A DNA stretch of 64,000 bases from Anaspis maculata (lineage: Eukaryota; Arthropoda; Insecta; Coleoptera; Scraptiidae), in assembly GCA_949128115.1 (NCBI GenBank), contig OX421967.1:27792635-27856634 (forward strand). The letters are read 5' to 3'. A program made the translations under genes and the position numbers. Below, piece after piece: positions 1 through 11,691 of the stretch; positions within the stretch are counted from its first letter, which is position 1, and every line of letters starts with the position of its first letter. Below the pieces are notes generated by a model. The model ran no database searches. It saw nothing but the letters and a program-made list of their open reading frames with translations, and was not told where the DNA came from.

Positions 1-26
1 CTGGAATTTGATTTTTGAGTCATGAA

Positions 27-120
27 AAAGTCGCTGAATGCTTTCTTGAAATGACAGAGGAAAATTCCGCAGGAAAGTCGATAAATGCTTTCTAGAAATG
101 CCAGCGGAAAATTCCGCAGT
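27..120. repeat. 47-bp tandem duplication
   Basis: Two adjacent units (27-73 and 74-120) both begin AAAGTCG and end AAAATTCCGCAG, with a few substitutions between them. No coding potential is recognised in the first 445 bases. Confidence 0.75.
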
Positions 121-446
121 AACTCCTATTTCCTTCTGGCAGCCGCAGAAGTGCTAGAACGAGCCAAAACAACAAGCAAGCTATCTTGAAGCAAGCAAAG
201 CTGGAAGTGAGATCAAAACTTTGAAGAGGCTAGGATAGGCGCATGACTTGATGTATATTTGGTTGCCTACTCACGTTCCAGCACCATCACCAGTGGCGTA
301 GTGAAGTTACATTTTTTTCGCCGAAAACTTAGCTCCGCACTTATTTCTATCAAGGAGTTGATAATTAACTCCCATGGAAATCCCACTGCGTCATGTAGCA
401 ACCAGGAAGATTTTCAGGGAGACGTGCATCATCTACTCAACTCGCT

Positions 447-917
447 GTTAAAAGTGGGAACCCCCATGCCCGATTGCACAAAAATTGGTATCAAATTTTA
501 GTTCGGTAGGTACTTAACACAGGATAAAATTTTTGAAGTGGAATGCAATCCAGTTACTTCAAGATGAGATTATGATGGGAATACAAAATATGGCTCCAAG
601 CGATTATTTGTATAGGTACCTACATGAACAAAGTTGATGGGGTACAGGCACTTATTGTCGCTTATTTTTTATTACAAAGAAAGACAGTTCCGGTAGATGT
701 TTTCGACAAGCCAAAATAAAGGCTGTCTCACCTGTGTTTCGATATCCAAATAATCGCTTGGAGCCATATTTTGTATTCCCATCATAACTTCCCTTGAAGT
801 AATAACTGGATTTGCATTTTATTCCACGACTTCAAAAATATGATCTATGTAGTGTTTAGTACCGAACTAAAATTTGATACCACCTTTGTCCAATCGGGCA
901 CCACTGTTTTTCAAATG
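447..917. repeat. Inverted-repeat (MITE-like) element
   Basis: The stretch 450-620 reappears as its reverse complement at 745-915. Both arms contain the blocks GGTATCAAATTTTAGTTCGG and ATGGCTCCAAGCGATTATTT. The arms are about 170 bp and the loop about 125 bp. There is no ORF of note, so this is probably a non-autonomous fold-back DNA element. Clean termini and a target duplication could not be fixed. Confidence 0.8.
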
Positions 918-1504
918 AGGTCTTGTACAAAATCACAAAATACGATTTTTTTGGCGTCGTAGGTGGCTATACCTAAGTCTCGACCTAAGTGAATAAAACT
1001 GACCAAGTACTAACTGTCCAATAGGTCGTTTCGTTTGAGTGTGCGCATAATATGTGGCGCAAATTCCATATAGTTTCGTACAACGATATTGAAAATTAAC
1101 ACTAGAAAATCTTGTATTGATCCTGAAATTCCACAAATAATTTGGAGTTGTGTGTAAAAGTGACAGCCAGGAACCTGGTACCTGGTCAGGGGTGGAGACA
1201 GCATGCAGCGTTGCCATTCAACTGACTGATGTACGAAAGTTTTCAAAATTTGGCGCCTCTACGCATGCGCACCTGCCCAAACGAAATAGCCTATGGTAAT
1301 AGTATATTACATACCGACACGGGAAATGCCTTATTACTGCTAAGGGCAATGATGAGCAGCTATGCCCGCAGCTGGAATAACGGATTTACCGTGGAGGTAA
1401 GAAAGTAATGATAATTAGTTGAATAAAATGATGAATCTCGAACAAAACTTCCTAGGGAGTAGGCATCAACGGAAGTTGGGTGGCTTTGAAAATTGATATT
1501 TAGG
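918..1504. other. Unassigned intergenic sequence
   Basis: I see no gene, long repeat or RNA signature here. Overlapping short open frames on the minus strand lack any recognisable motif. Confidence 0.5.
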
Positions 1505-1655
1505 CATTGGGTAGTATTAATAAGAAATAAGCATATCTGAGCATAAGCATTTGCTCAGATTTTTCAGGAGTTGCTAAGCAGACTCTCCCTGGCAACGCCT
1601 ATGAAATCCAAGCAAATGCTTATGCTTATTTTTCATTAATAGATACTACCCATTG
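1505..1655. mobile_element. Short palindromic MITE
   Basis: The left end CATTGGGTAGTAT is mirrored at the right end, whose reverse complement is CAATGGGTAGTAT. The arms continue with TAAGCATA and AAGCATTTGC blocks around a short centre. The 151-bp size and the absence of coding potential fit a MITE. Confidence 0.75.
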
Positions 1656-1750
1656 TTGTGTCAATTCATATTAATTAATAAGTAGGTATCTCCCGAGGTG
1701 ACACCATTTAATCTGTAATCGAAGTACTTAACCACTTTGGCTCTACTATA

Positions 1751-1897
1751 ATAGCGTTTTCGAGTCACCAGAACTGAGCCAGTTCAGCTCGAAAATTACT
1801 ATCACTGATTGGCCAGAGATTTTCGAGAACCAATCAAATCCCCTGATTTCAGAGTCGAACCCCGAACCGGCTCGGCTCTAGCGACTCGAAAACGCTA
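1751..1897. mobile_element. Short palindromic MITE, ATAGCGTTTTCGAGTC ends
   Basis: The first 16 bases, ATAGCGTTTTCGAGTC, occur as a perfect reverse complement at the other end (1882-1897). The internal arms also pair, with GAGCC(A/G)GTTC and TTTTCGAGAACCAATC segments. It is about 147 bp and non-coding. Confidence 0.75.
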
Positions 1898-2365
1898 TAA
1901 GACATGACTGCACTGAGCTCTTGAAAACGTTAATCGTTGATATCGTGCTTGTTGGGGTTACACAAGGAATAAATGTGGTTATCAGCGCAGCTTGTAGGCA
2001 TATACAGTCTTCCTTGTTCTTTATGGGTCAATATAATTTGGTTTTGAGATCATCATCGTACGCCAGGCAGTCAGCGTTCAAACCAAGGACGAGGTTATCG
2101 ACTAACAGACTGAGAAGTGAAGACCCCAAAACAGAGCCCTGTGGCACTTCTGAACGCTGGATGTAGCCAGTATTATACTCATCAAATGCCGCTCGCCTGC
2201 CTCTTCACAAGGACGAGCTTTTCTAAGAACATTTTCCATCATAGACGACATAGTCATATGTTGTTTGTAGATACAGTGCTTGAATTTCTGCGCGAATGTT
2301 TTCTTTGAGCTGCTCATATCTTGCAGTTTGGTTTGACTTTACATTCTGTAGGATGTCCCACAAGT
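1898..2365. other. Unassigned intergenic sequence
   Basis: Short overlapping open frames occur on both strands at 1921-2317, but none carries a recognisable domain. I see nothing else here. Confidence 0.4.
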
Positions 2366-3027
2366 AACGTATGGTCTGAAAGTTTTGGGAATTTTTTTAA
2401 AAGCTAATCTTCTTTTTTTTGGTTAGTTTTGATTTTGTAGCTAAATATTGCAAAAACTAGCATCATCTTTAACAATACCAAATTCATATTCAACATATTG
2501 AAGATGGGCATCTTTGATGGCTCTCAGTTTTCTTCTGCCATGTTTTCTCATTCTCTGGACAACAGCAGGATTAATTCCTCTGAGCTCCTGCCTCCCAATG
2601 TACCGCAAGCTCGACAATATAAGATTTTTGGTGAGTATTGAGCAGGATAGTATACAAATACAAATACTAATACAAATAAGTTTATTGTTTCTTCGGTAAA
2701 TACAAATATACCATAAACAAGAAAATTAGAGCTGGATAGTATAAGACAAGGGATGGGAAGCTGCAAATGAAGACCAATTACGGCGTCGCATTTTTCAATA
2801 ACATCAGAGAATTTTCACATTTGAGAAATTGATACAGAAAATTATGGAACATGGCAGAAGAAAATTGAGACCCATCGAAGATGATGGTCCATTATCAATA
2901 TGTTCAATATGAATTTGTTATTGTTATATATGATGTTAATTTTTGCAATATCAAGTTAAAAAATAAAGACTATTCAGAAAAAGTTATTAGCTTTGAACAA
3001 TTTCCCAAAACTTCCGGACCATACGTT
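2366..3027. mobile_element. Long-armed inverted-repeat element
   Basis: The left end AACGTATGGTCTGAAAGTTT is mirrored at the right end, AACGTATGGTCCGGAAGTTT in reverse complement. The arms run about 190 bp and include CATCTT(T/C)GATGG(G/C)TCTCA and ATTCATATT(C/G)AACATATTGA blocks. The centre (about 2550-2840) is unrelated AT-rich sequence. No transposase is visible, so it is probably non-autonomous. Confidence 0.8.
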
Positions 3028-6000
3028 ATTAGTGAAAATAAGGCACAATAAATTTATTGCAGTAACATTTTCTGCAATCTGTTTCCATCTGATACGGTCT
3101 TTAAGGTTGAAAAATGGTGGGAACATCCGGCAAATTCGTTTCAACTCGTGCTGAAATAGTAGAGGGTTAAACGAGGGGTAAAATATGAGCAATCAAGAAA
3201 TAAGGTAGAGATAACCTAGGCTCCTTATATTATTAGGAACATACATACCAATTCAATAATTATTTTGCGTGCAGTTCCAGTTCAGTTAGGTAAGTATAGG
3301 TACCTAGGTACGGAAAAATACTTAATTTTTATCTAGGTAATTAAGTATGGTACCTCTCTACCAAGCCTATAGCTAAATTTTTCAGGTCAATAAATTAGTG
3401 AATAATGGTTGGAGGTACACATCCATCACTACCTACCTACTTCTTCTTCCCGCAAGAAATTTCACTTCATTTAGAGCTTACACGAGGCTTATGTAACAAT
3501 TAGTGTAAAAATGCAAGACATCACCATCAGACATAATGGCAAATGAGAAGCGGCAGCCTGTCGTAGATTATACCTATGCACATAGGCATAGGTATAATAA
3601 AGGCACACAGTCCACAGTAGTATGGAGGTATAGAAAGTGGAACTCTAGTGGGCAGCAGCACAAAACGAGAATGATTTTAATAACAATATAATACTATATC
3701 GGAATTATTGTGGATGGTCGTTGGTCGATTTCTACTCTTGGTTTCATTCTGCCGCGGCATCAAAATGGAAACTTACCGTAACCTTTGGCGAGAAAGATTC
3801 TTCGCGATTACACAACACCAATAACAGAGCCATCTTTTATGAGTTGAAATCATACCACTAAATTAACTGCCTACAGAGCCTAAAGCTGAAGTAATTTTCA
3901 TTACAGATCACCTAGGTTTACATATAGGCATATACAGCCTACTGTTTTTAGCAATATAAGAAGAAATTTGGAATGGGCTGAACACCAGTTGGAGGCTGGA
4001 ATACCGCCCTACCCTTTTTTTCTGTGAAAATTCAATCATTTCGAAATTTTCCTTGGGTTATATCATGAGAAGTGTTTTTGCCATCTAACATAAAGATCAT
4101 TGAGCTGCTCGCACTTCCTGAAGACACCGGAAGTAACATCACCTTTTGAAGTTTAATAAGAAAACACCCTGTATATTTTTCGATATTTGAATAGAGGTTT
4201 TCATTCAATCATGTACAATGGTGTTTTTGAAAACGTCCTACTAATATCCCTGGAAGAGAATCGAAAGAGCCAGATTTGGCCGCGATCCGTGAGAAAAAAA
4301 ACCCATCGATTTGTATCCGAATATAGAAAAATATGAAAAATTCAGGTGTTCTATTTGTAAATAAGAAGTTTATATAGCTTCCTGTTATTTCCATTGCCAT
4401 GGCCACCTGACATGCAGTAACATTTTAGATTTTTTTCCCGCGATTTTTAAGGAATGTAGGGGACAGGTGGTAACAGTGGCCATCATTTTATAATTGAGAA
4501 AACTGTGACTAGGTACCATACTGCCACGATACAGAGGCCACTTGAGCAGTTTTAATTATGAGAACAGAACGAGGAACAGAACGTTTAGTAATAACAACTA
4601 TAATTTGAAATAAATAATAAAAATGTTATTTAATATAAATGAACTTAGTAGGAAAAGAAAATATAATTCTAGTGTACAATAATAGCAACCAGAGAACTAT
4701 CATGGAAACCAAAATAATTATTACAAATTGAAACTACCCAAGTCTACAGAAGACTGGTACAAGCTTTCAATTCTTGCTGTTCTTCCAGTAGAGTAGGATT
4801 TGACGAGCGAAATCACCATTAGCATTATCCATGTCCGGAATAATATGGCGGCCACTCTTCCTCACATCATCATATGAATTAATAAAATTGGTTGTGTTGA
4901 CTTTAATGTCAATTGTGAGCGATCTCCATCTCATGTCAAAAAACTTCCACTGACTAACGACTAACCCACTAGCGACTTTTGTTTCTGCGACACGAATTTT
5001 GCTACTAGTCACGCATTACCACACTAGATGGCGGCACTAGCCGACTTATTTCAATTAGAAGTATGTATTACTAGTGGCCACTGTACTAAACATGGCCACT
5101 GTTAACACTTGTCCCCTACTACCGCGACCACAATACACGGTTTAATTCCACTTTCAAGAGGGCGAAATTTTTGTTACTTTCAGAATAATATTACGTTATT
5201 TAAGTCAATCACAAAGATACAATTGGGGCAATGGCCCATCACTGATGATGCCTGATTGATGACACGGCTCGAGCTCGACCGAGAGCTCGACCGACTGGGC
5301 AAAACTGTACCCAACTACTTGAATACAAGGGGAAAATAGATCGTTTGGAATTTTTTGGCCGGGACAGTTGATGTGTCGGTGTAAAAATCGCCTAGAACTT
5401 GTGACCTGAGCACTTCAAAAGCTATATGCACGCCTTCAGTCGGAAGTCGGAACTTTTCCTGAGTGCTAAACAAAAATCGCGATAAAAATCGTACGTTACA
5501 TAGGTAATGGATGTGGGTGAAGGTGAGATTGGGATCAAATGTTCGTTAAAATTAGACGTTCGCCAGTGTCCCAGTCAAAGTCTTAGAGTGAAAATGTCTT
5601 TTGTACCATGTTCTCGGGCATGTTATGTGACTTGAAAAAGCAATCCGCTGTTGTGAAGGTGGATGAGAGCTGATTTCTGAAGAGGATAACAGAATTTTAG
5701 GCTATACCTTGTGAACATCCCTTCCAAAATATTTCGATCGTAACCAACTACTGTACTTCACTGCTGAATGATGACTGACCACTAAATCACGTAAATTATG
5801 ATATTTCGATTTTCAATCCCCATTTTGGTCCTTGCTACAAATGGTGATATAAAACAAAGCATTGGATACTTTTTCGAAATAGGTAAGTATTTAGCTCCCT
5901 TAGATATCAAGGGTGCTGTCATATGAATCGATCGCCTGATTGAAATCGAATTAACTGGATGGTTTTTCCACGCCTCGTGCCTTCATCTGATTATCTGCTC

Positions 6001-6552
6001 AACATCCGTCAGATTTGTCAAGGCTTCCGATTAAACAATGCCAGCAACAATAGAATTGGACCCATTAACTCGGAGTCCTTAATTAACACCTTTTATTATA
6101 CTTGCTTTACTATACCTACACCTTCGAATTTATTCCTCTCTTTTTAATCCGATTATATTCAAATGTATGCAGGCGTTGATGGATATGAAAAAAATCAGGA
6201 TACCTAGGTGCAGTCGATAAATTATGTATGTATACTTATCAGCCAGTGTTGTTCCATAATTCCTTGTTTTTAATTCTTCCTTCGTGTCAATATTGCTAAA
6301 ATTCAAGGCTTCCATAGAAAAAAACTTTCTGAGGTCCCTTACTTATTTTATTGTTTCGTCACGTGAATTCTGATGATATTTAGAAGCTACTATTCCCAGT
6401 AATTGGGAATATCCCAAACGTAATGGCGAAACAAACAGAGTCGTTAGATTTTTAATCTAGCCCATCTAGTCTTTCACAGGTAGGTATGTATGTGTGGTTA
6501 TAAAAAAATAAATGCATAATTGCTTGTTCAAAAGTTTCGCACTCGATTCATG
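3028..6552. other. Gene-poor AT-rich sequence
   Basis: No supported gene. There are scattered TAGGTACCTA-type short repeats (3290-3360, 3570-3600). A CACCCTG end followed by TA lies at 4165-4173 and resembles the termini of palindromic elements elsewhere in the window. One dispersed repeat lies at 5631-5690. The open frame at 4767-5012 (minus) starts with GTG and has no known motif. Confidence 0.5.
5631..5690. repeat. Dispersed repeat, copy also at 55980-56040
   Basis: This 60-bp block shares the order CTTGAAAA-G, CCG-TGTTGTGAAG-TGGATGAGAG, TGATTTCTGA with 55980-56040 inside the first intron of the SVWC gene. It is probably the remnant of an interspersed element. Confidence 0.6.
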
Positions 6553-7045
6553 CAGGGCCGTAGCCAGGATACGATTTCAGGAGGGCCTTGCGAAATTTTT
6601 GGGGTGGCTCTAAGTAAATTATCATAAGAAAAGTACCTACATCGCACGTCAAGAAAAAACCACATTTATAAAAATAAAAATATTATGTATTGAAAAACGC
6701 TAAAATAGCTATTTACCATAGAAGAGTTAAAAATGACAGATATTATTTTTTGAGTGGGGACGCTTGCGAAACGAGCGTTAGCGAATGGAGCAACCCCGCG
6801 AACAAAATAAGACACTTTTAACGCGTGTATCGTACAAGATTGTATCTACAATGGTCTTTGAAATGTTTGGTAAATGTCAGAATTTATTGAAAATATGACA
6901 GGAGCGCGCAGGTTCATCACTTTCAGCACGTCGCCTATGACGACGTGTTAAAACTGACGGGTATTATTTAACGCTTGTAGATGAACGTTTTTAGCGCATT
7001 TTCCTTAGGAAAACATCGCTATTAGGCGCGTTTTGATATTCCGAT

Positions 7046-7288
7046 GGCCCCTAATAAGACTAGCGTAACTCGTGAGACACGGTTAGAACTGGCGTATCTC
7101 TGCGTTTACTAAATGAACTAGCGTATCTCTACGTTCACCAAATGAACTAGCGTATAGCCTGTGTAAATCAAATGGGAGGGACGCTAGTTCATTTGGTGAA
7201 CGCAGAGTTACGCTAGTTCATTTGGTAAGCGCAGAGATACGCTGGTTCTAACCGTGTCTCACGAGTTACGCTAGTCTTATTAGGGGCC
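7046..7288. mobile_element. Nested palindrome with CTAGCGTA tandem units
   Basis: The ends GGCCCCTAATAAGACTAGCG are mirrored perfectly, and pairing continues through CTCGTGAGACACGGTTAGAAC. The interior carries repeated units of about 33 bp reading ACTAGCGTATCTCTGCGTT then CACCAAATGA, in both orientations. It lies wholly inside the hAT element, so it probably inserted later. The 243 bp have no coding capacity. Confidence 0.85.
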
Positions 7289-7297
7289 ATCGATTCG

Positions 7298-7332
7298 TCC
7301 ATTCATTCATTCATTCATTCATTCATTCATAT
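7298..7332 (+). repeat. (ATTC)n microsatellite
   Basis: About eight ATTC units run just right of the nested palindrome. Confidence 0.9.
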
Positions 7333-7687
7333 TCATCATTTTGTGAATTTATATTATGAGGGCACAATGTGAAGATTAAAAATGGATTTTTTTTACATTG
7401 TAGATAGGTACTCGTATTTTCAATACAAAAAAAAACGATGAATTTTGCCAGGGGAGGCTCGGATCTTTTCAGGGGAGGCTAAGCCTCCCCTGGCCACCCC
7501 CTGGCTACGGCCCTGGACTCATGACTTCTTGCCAATAAAATCTAAAAAATCTGCTCCGACAGATGATAAGTGACAATAATCGGGTACTTGCCCAATTTTT
7601 TTTTGGCTTAATCGATAGTATATTGTTAAAAATGATATGTATATCCGCATTTTTTCTTTTTCCTAAATTCTTAAAATTGCGACCGTA

Positions 7688-8080
7688 ATGGCGTGTTTTG
7701 AAAATATAAATATTTGTGACGTCACAAATATACTGAATACTGAACAGAAAGCACTGTTGGCTGATGGATTGAAAACTTGGAAAACTGTTAGAATGGCATC
7801 ACCATACTTGAAAAATACAGACATAAGAACCTCACTGAAATTTTCCTACTGCTACCAACCCTTTAAAAAAAATCTTTTTATCCAATGGATATATTTTCCA
7901 GAAATTTCCAGGAAATTTATTTTATTCATTTACTTATTACTGAAGATCGAATTTTTAGGTTCGAACCTATTTTCTAATTCTTTAGGCTTAGCTCCAAATC
8001 GAGAAATTCTCCAAGATAATATGGGCATTATATTTCAAATGACAAAAATGCAGTTGTTGGAATTAAATCAACTTTTCTAA
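7688..8080 (+). CDS. Unrecognised 130-residue ORF
   Basis: An ATG-initiated frame reads MACFENINICDVTNILNTEQ at the N terminus and is followed by a hydrophobic stretch near residues 70-90 (KFILFIYLLLKIEFLG). I do not recognise a family. The middle third is low-complexity and phenylalanine-rich, which could be intron sequence read through, so only the first 55 residues and the last 30 or so might be genuine. It lies between the hAT element and the tRNA gene, and no promoter or poly(A) signal is evident. It may equally be a chance frame. Confidence 0.2.
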   Translation: MACFENINICDVTNILNTEQKALLADGLKTWKTVRMASPYLKNTDIRTSLKFSYCYQPFKKNLFIQWIYFPEISRKFILFIYLLLKIEFLGSNLFSNSLGLAPNREILQDNMGIIFQMTKMQLLELNQLF

Positions 8081-8122
8081 TTCCTCACACAACAATGCGT
8101 GCCAGGGCGATATTCTTTCAAC

Positions 8123-8195
8123 GTCCCTGTGGCGCAGTGGATAGCGCGTTGGACTTCTAATTCAAAGGTCGTGGGTTCGAGCCCCACCAGGGATG
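8123..8195 (+). tRNA. tRNA-Arg (anticodon TCT)
   Basis: A full cloverleaf can be drawn. The acceptor is GTCCCTG/CAGGGAT with a G-U first pair and discriminator G. The D arm includes TGGCGCAGTGG, which is also the A box. The anticodon stem TTGGA/TTCAA encloses loop CTTCTAA, with anticodon TCT at 8156-8158. The T arm GTGGG-TTCGAGC-CCCAC holds the B box. There is no intron, CCA is not encoded as expected for a eukaryote, and a TTTTT run at 8212-8216 is the likely Pol III terminator. It should decode AGA in nuclear translation. Confidence 0.93.
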
Positions 8196-8245
8196 GACGG
8201 CAAGTGTGTCATTTTTAGCGCTAAAGTAAGTACTCTATTGTGACC

Positions 8246-8305
8246 GGTCTGTCTGTCTGTCTGTCTGTCTATCTGTCTGTGTCTGTCTGTCAGTCCGTCC
8301 GTCTT
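8246..8305 (+). repeat. (GTCT)n microsatellite
   Basis: About a dozen GTCT units with minor interruptions start some 50 bp downstream of the tRNA gene. Confidence 0.9.
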
Positions 8306-8492
8306 TTCTGTTCAGAAATTTTTGCACCCATGGAACCGCCGGGGCATTCCTCATTTTGCCAATAATTCTTGAAAGCTTGCGGCGCTTATCGGCTGGAGCA
8401 TCAGACCCAAAGGTCGGTGCTTCCACTGCGACAAAAGTGGCGCAAGAGAGTGCCATGATTAGGGTCAAGAGAAGAATCGCTGAAAATCTCAC
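8306..8492 (-). pseudogene. Remnant of a small secreted-peptide precursor (possible)
   Basis: A minus-strand frame encodes a signal-peptide-like start (VRFSAILLLTLIMALSCATF), then a short acidic spacer. A dibasic DKRRK follows, then a basic stretch of about 25 residues containing RIIGKMRNAPAVPWVQKFLN. That architecture is usual for processed secreted peptides. However, the codon at the expected start is GTG (8490-8492), there is no upstream in-frame ATG before a stop, and the frame runs into the GTCT microsatellite. A start at the internal ATG, or in an upstream exon, is possible. I recognise no named family. It is either a decayed gene or a coincidental frame. Confidence 0.3.
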
Positions 8493-8983
8493 GGAAAAAC
8501 TGCCACAGCTTTGAATCGATCAGATCAAAAATAGTTTTCCGAGAAAAAATCTAGTAAAAGTTATGAATATGCCTGAGTTTTGGATAATCCCGCATAGAAA
8601 CTGCATGACTCAATGATTTTTCTCTTGGAAAATCGGGGAATTTTGAAAATCATTTTGGTAAAATTGAAGAGCACTTATATTATTGAAATTACACTACACT
8701 CAATCATCATTTTATGTCGTACCTATTGTAGGTAGGTAGGTACCTACGTCTAATAAAGAACGACAACAAAGGTATTATAATGTTTTATGAGTAGGAAACC
8801 ACCTCACGAAAAACCCAGTGGCAGTGAGTTGGACAGAAAACAAAATTCTAGCAGTGCAAATACCAAAATGATTTCATCACTCTACTTGATTTGAAAACGC
8901 CAAGTGGGCCGTTTTAAAGTTTCTATTTTTACGCAACCCGTCGGCCGATTTTTCTCATTTTGATTTCGAAATATTGATAATAG

Positions 8984-9284
8984 TGTTACGGATTTCGCGT
9001 TTAAGTTCTTTTATATTGAGACGATCGTTTCAAAACGCACACTGTTTATTACTGCGAACTACTATAAATATACGTCAACGATTACTTGCGCTTGTGTAAT
9101 ATCCCTTCAACTTCTCACTGTTATCGCTCTGAACTTAATACTAGTCTGTAGGCCGATCCATGGTGCTTGTATAGCTCCAACTGGTATTCTGGAAGTGTTC
9201 ACCGGTCCTCTGGCAAATTCCACATTGAGCCGCGGCATGTGACTAAGGATGTCTCTCGAACAGTCCAGCACTTTTCTGTATACA
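8984..9284. mobile_element. Diverged solo LTR, same family as 24347-24866
   Basis: It begins TGTTACGGATTTCGCG and for about 250 bp follows the solo LTR at 24347, sharing GAGACGATCGTTT-AAAAC, CACACTGTTTAT and GGTGCTT-TATA blocks. It ends near TGTATACA. No target duplication is visible, so it is truncated or old. Confidence 0.6.
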
Positions 9285-9293
9285 TATTATTCA

Positions 9294-10839
9294 AAAGTCC
9301 GGAGTAAAATTCATAATTTTCGACCATATTTTTTTTAGACTATTTTTTTTTGACGTTTCAAACCAATAGCGAAGCTGTATTTAGTACCACGTGTTACCAT
9401 TACAACCAATGTCAACAGTTTTGCAATGGCAAATTTATGGTGGGGCGACAAAACTTCTGCTGCTACTGAATAAACCTCTGCAGGGTGACAAAACTGCTTG
9501 TTGATACACTCACCATAACAACGATAACGTGAATGTCAAATTGTAAAATTTTATAATTATTGATTGATTGTCTGTCAGTGTTTGTGAGTAGAAAATACAA
9601 AACAGTTTCTAATGATGAGTGGCGAATTTGCCACGTTCGAAAAAGGAGAGACTGATCGTCCCGAAAAACACGCGGAATGGGACTATGTTTCGTCGGAGAT
9701 ACAGCAGTGCCACAGATTGGCGATATTTTGAGAGATTGGGCATTTTAACATGCGTGTTGATATAAAAATGCAGCGCTTGGGACAGGAAAGCAAATGGACC
9801 TGCAAAAGCCAGTGCGGAAAAATTGTATTGACTGAAATGAAAATAACCAACCATTCTCATAGAAGCAGCGTCGTTGTACTCTGACCGAAGCCTTTCCAAA
9901 TCTTTGAATAACAACAACTGTACCTTTATTATCTATAGCAAGTGATTTGAAATAAACGTTTAAAAAAAAAATAGTCCATTAAATACCATTCGAAGAATCC
10001 ATTTATGCCTACAAAATTGAATTTATTCTCTCAAACTGGTCTTGGCATTTCTCTCAAACCAGCTGTCACAGAAAAACGACTCGTGCTGTGCACTCGTCGT
10101 TTTTTTCTGTGGCAGCTGGTTTTCGAAAAATGCCTAGCGACCAGTTATCGAGAAATTCAATTTTGTCGACAAAATAGATCCTTCTTATGGTATTGTTGTT
10201 GAAAAAACGCTCGAAAAGGTCGATTTCTAAAAAGAGAAAGCCGTTTTTTTATGACACGTGTCATGATCTACCGTCAACCTTTTGACCCCTAGCCACCCTT
10301 AGTTGTTTTTTTCAAATGGCACCTTATGGCTTGGGGGGCTCGTTGGAAAGCTTGTCAAAAACTATATCCAGATCTATCATTGGAAACTATAGTGGTGGTG
10401 ATCGAACGCTTCACCATTAAGTTTTGAGGAACCCCAGGGTTACTCAAAAGTGCGGAACAAAGTTCATAATTTTTTACCATATTTTTTCCAAAGAAAAAAC
10501 GCTCGAATAGGTTGATTTTTGGAAAACGGGGAGACGTTTTCCATGATACATGTCATGATCTACCGTCAGCCCCTCAACCCCAGCCACCCTTAGTATTTTT
10601 TAATCGCACCCTATGGCTTGTGGGGGCTCGTTAGAAAGCTTGTCAAAAACTGTATCCAGATCTACCATTGAAAATGGCTGGATGCTTTTCAACGAGCCCC
10701 CAAAAGCCATAGGGTGCGAATAAAAGAATACCAAGAGTGTCTGGCATGACACGTATCATATGGGAAAACGACTCACCGTTTTTAAAAATCGACCCGAAAA
10801 AATACGTGGTCAAAAATTATGAATTTTATTCCGGACTTT
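9294..10839. mobile_element. 1.55-kb inverted-terminal-repeat element with internal repeat units
   Basis: The left end AAAGTCCGGAGTAAAATTCA is mirrored at the right end, AAAGTCCGGAATAAAATTCA in reverse complement, with about 40 bp of pairing. Inside, two direct copies (about 10203-10400 and 10495-10680) share CATGATCTACCGTCA, CCCTAGCCACCCTTAGT-like and GCTTGTCAAAAACT-TATCCAGATCTA segments. The second is followed by an inverted segment. Open frames at 9609-9917 and 10005-10202 have no recognisable domain. Confidence 0.7.
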
Positions 10840-10849
10840 GCAGATGTTT

Positions 10850-11690
10850 CTTACTCTAGCATTGGAGTCTCCAAGTAATTTAAATGAGGTGAGGCCCTCG
10901 TAACAATAGTCAATTCTATTCAATTTATATACGTCATTATCTCTTATTTTGACAGCTTTCAAGAAAAAAAACCACCGCAACAATGAAAGACCAAGACCTA
11001 TTTTCAATTGCGCCCATCATTCTGAACTTTGAATGGCGGCCACTTTGGAATTTAGTGCTTTAAGCCTTTTCTATTGGCTATATTCACTGACATCAAATCC
11101 CTTGATATCGGACTAAAAACCAAAATCTAGCAGTGCAAATTCAAAATTATGTTCTCATTGCCCCTGATTTGAAGATGTTAGTTGGTTTCAAATTCGCTAT
11201 TTATTCGGAATCCGTAAGCCGATTTTCCAAGTTTTAAGTGTGTACTTAATGGTAAAATTGGTAAATGTTGGAAATAACCTATTCCATTGATATACCGTAG
11301 GTATTGGTTATCTAATTTTGACAACTTGCAAGAAAAAAAAACGAGCGCAATAGAGGACCTATTTCCAACTGCGCCCGCCATCTTGAATTCTTAAACGGCA
11401 ACCATTTTGGCAATCAGTGATACCAAGGTCGTTGAAATTGACAACAAAATGGCAAAGCAAAAAGTTTAGTGCCTGTTTGTTTTTGGCCCACCCAGTATAC
11501 AATATAATAAATTACCACAGCGGCAATGTGCTGCCGCCCTCTTGTCAAAAGCTGCGTTTCTTTTATCATCTGAACTGAGAATCCTCACCTCAATTGCTAG
11601 TTGTGTCCTCTCTCCCTCTCATGCGATTCCCGCTTTTTCTCTCTCTTACTGAGGCGAGAGATTATCTGAGATTTCGTGTAAAAGGAATAT
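10850..11690. repeat. Two diverged copies of a dispersed repeat
   Basis: Blocks at 10945-11045 and 11320-11400 both read GACA(G/A)CTT-CAAGAAAAAAAACC-style, then CCTATTT-CAA-TGCGCCC, then a CAT-TTGAA-TT and GGC--CCATTTTGG series. A third copy lies at 14990-15200. The upstream half of the repeat (CTAGCAGTGCAAAT) is also at 8850 and 11138. No coding function is evident, and this is probably an old interspersed element. Confidence 0.55.
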
Positions 11691-11691
11691 A

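Larger units (their letters stand above)
6553..7515. mobile_element. Non-autonomous hAT-type DNA transposon
   Basis: The ends CAGGGCCGTAGCCAGG and CCTGGCTACGGCCCTG are perfect inverted repeats. They are flanked by an 8-bp duplication, gattcatg (6545-6552) and gactcatg (7516-7523), with one mismatch. CAGGG(N)CGTAG-type ends with 8-bp duplications are the hAT signature. The 963-bp interior has no transposase frame. It contains a second palindromic element (7046-7288) and an ATTC microsatellite. Confidence 0.85.

Noticed and set aside
4767..5012. 81-codon minus-strand frame
   Set aside because: The start codon is GTG and no domain is recognised; a non-ATG start is not expected in this type of genome.
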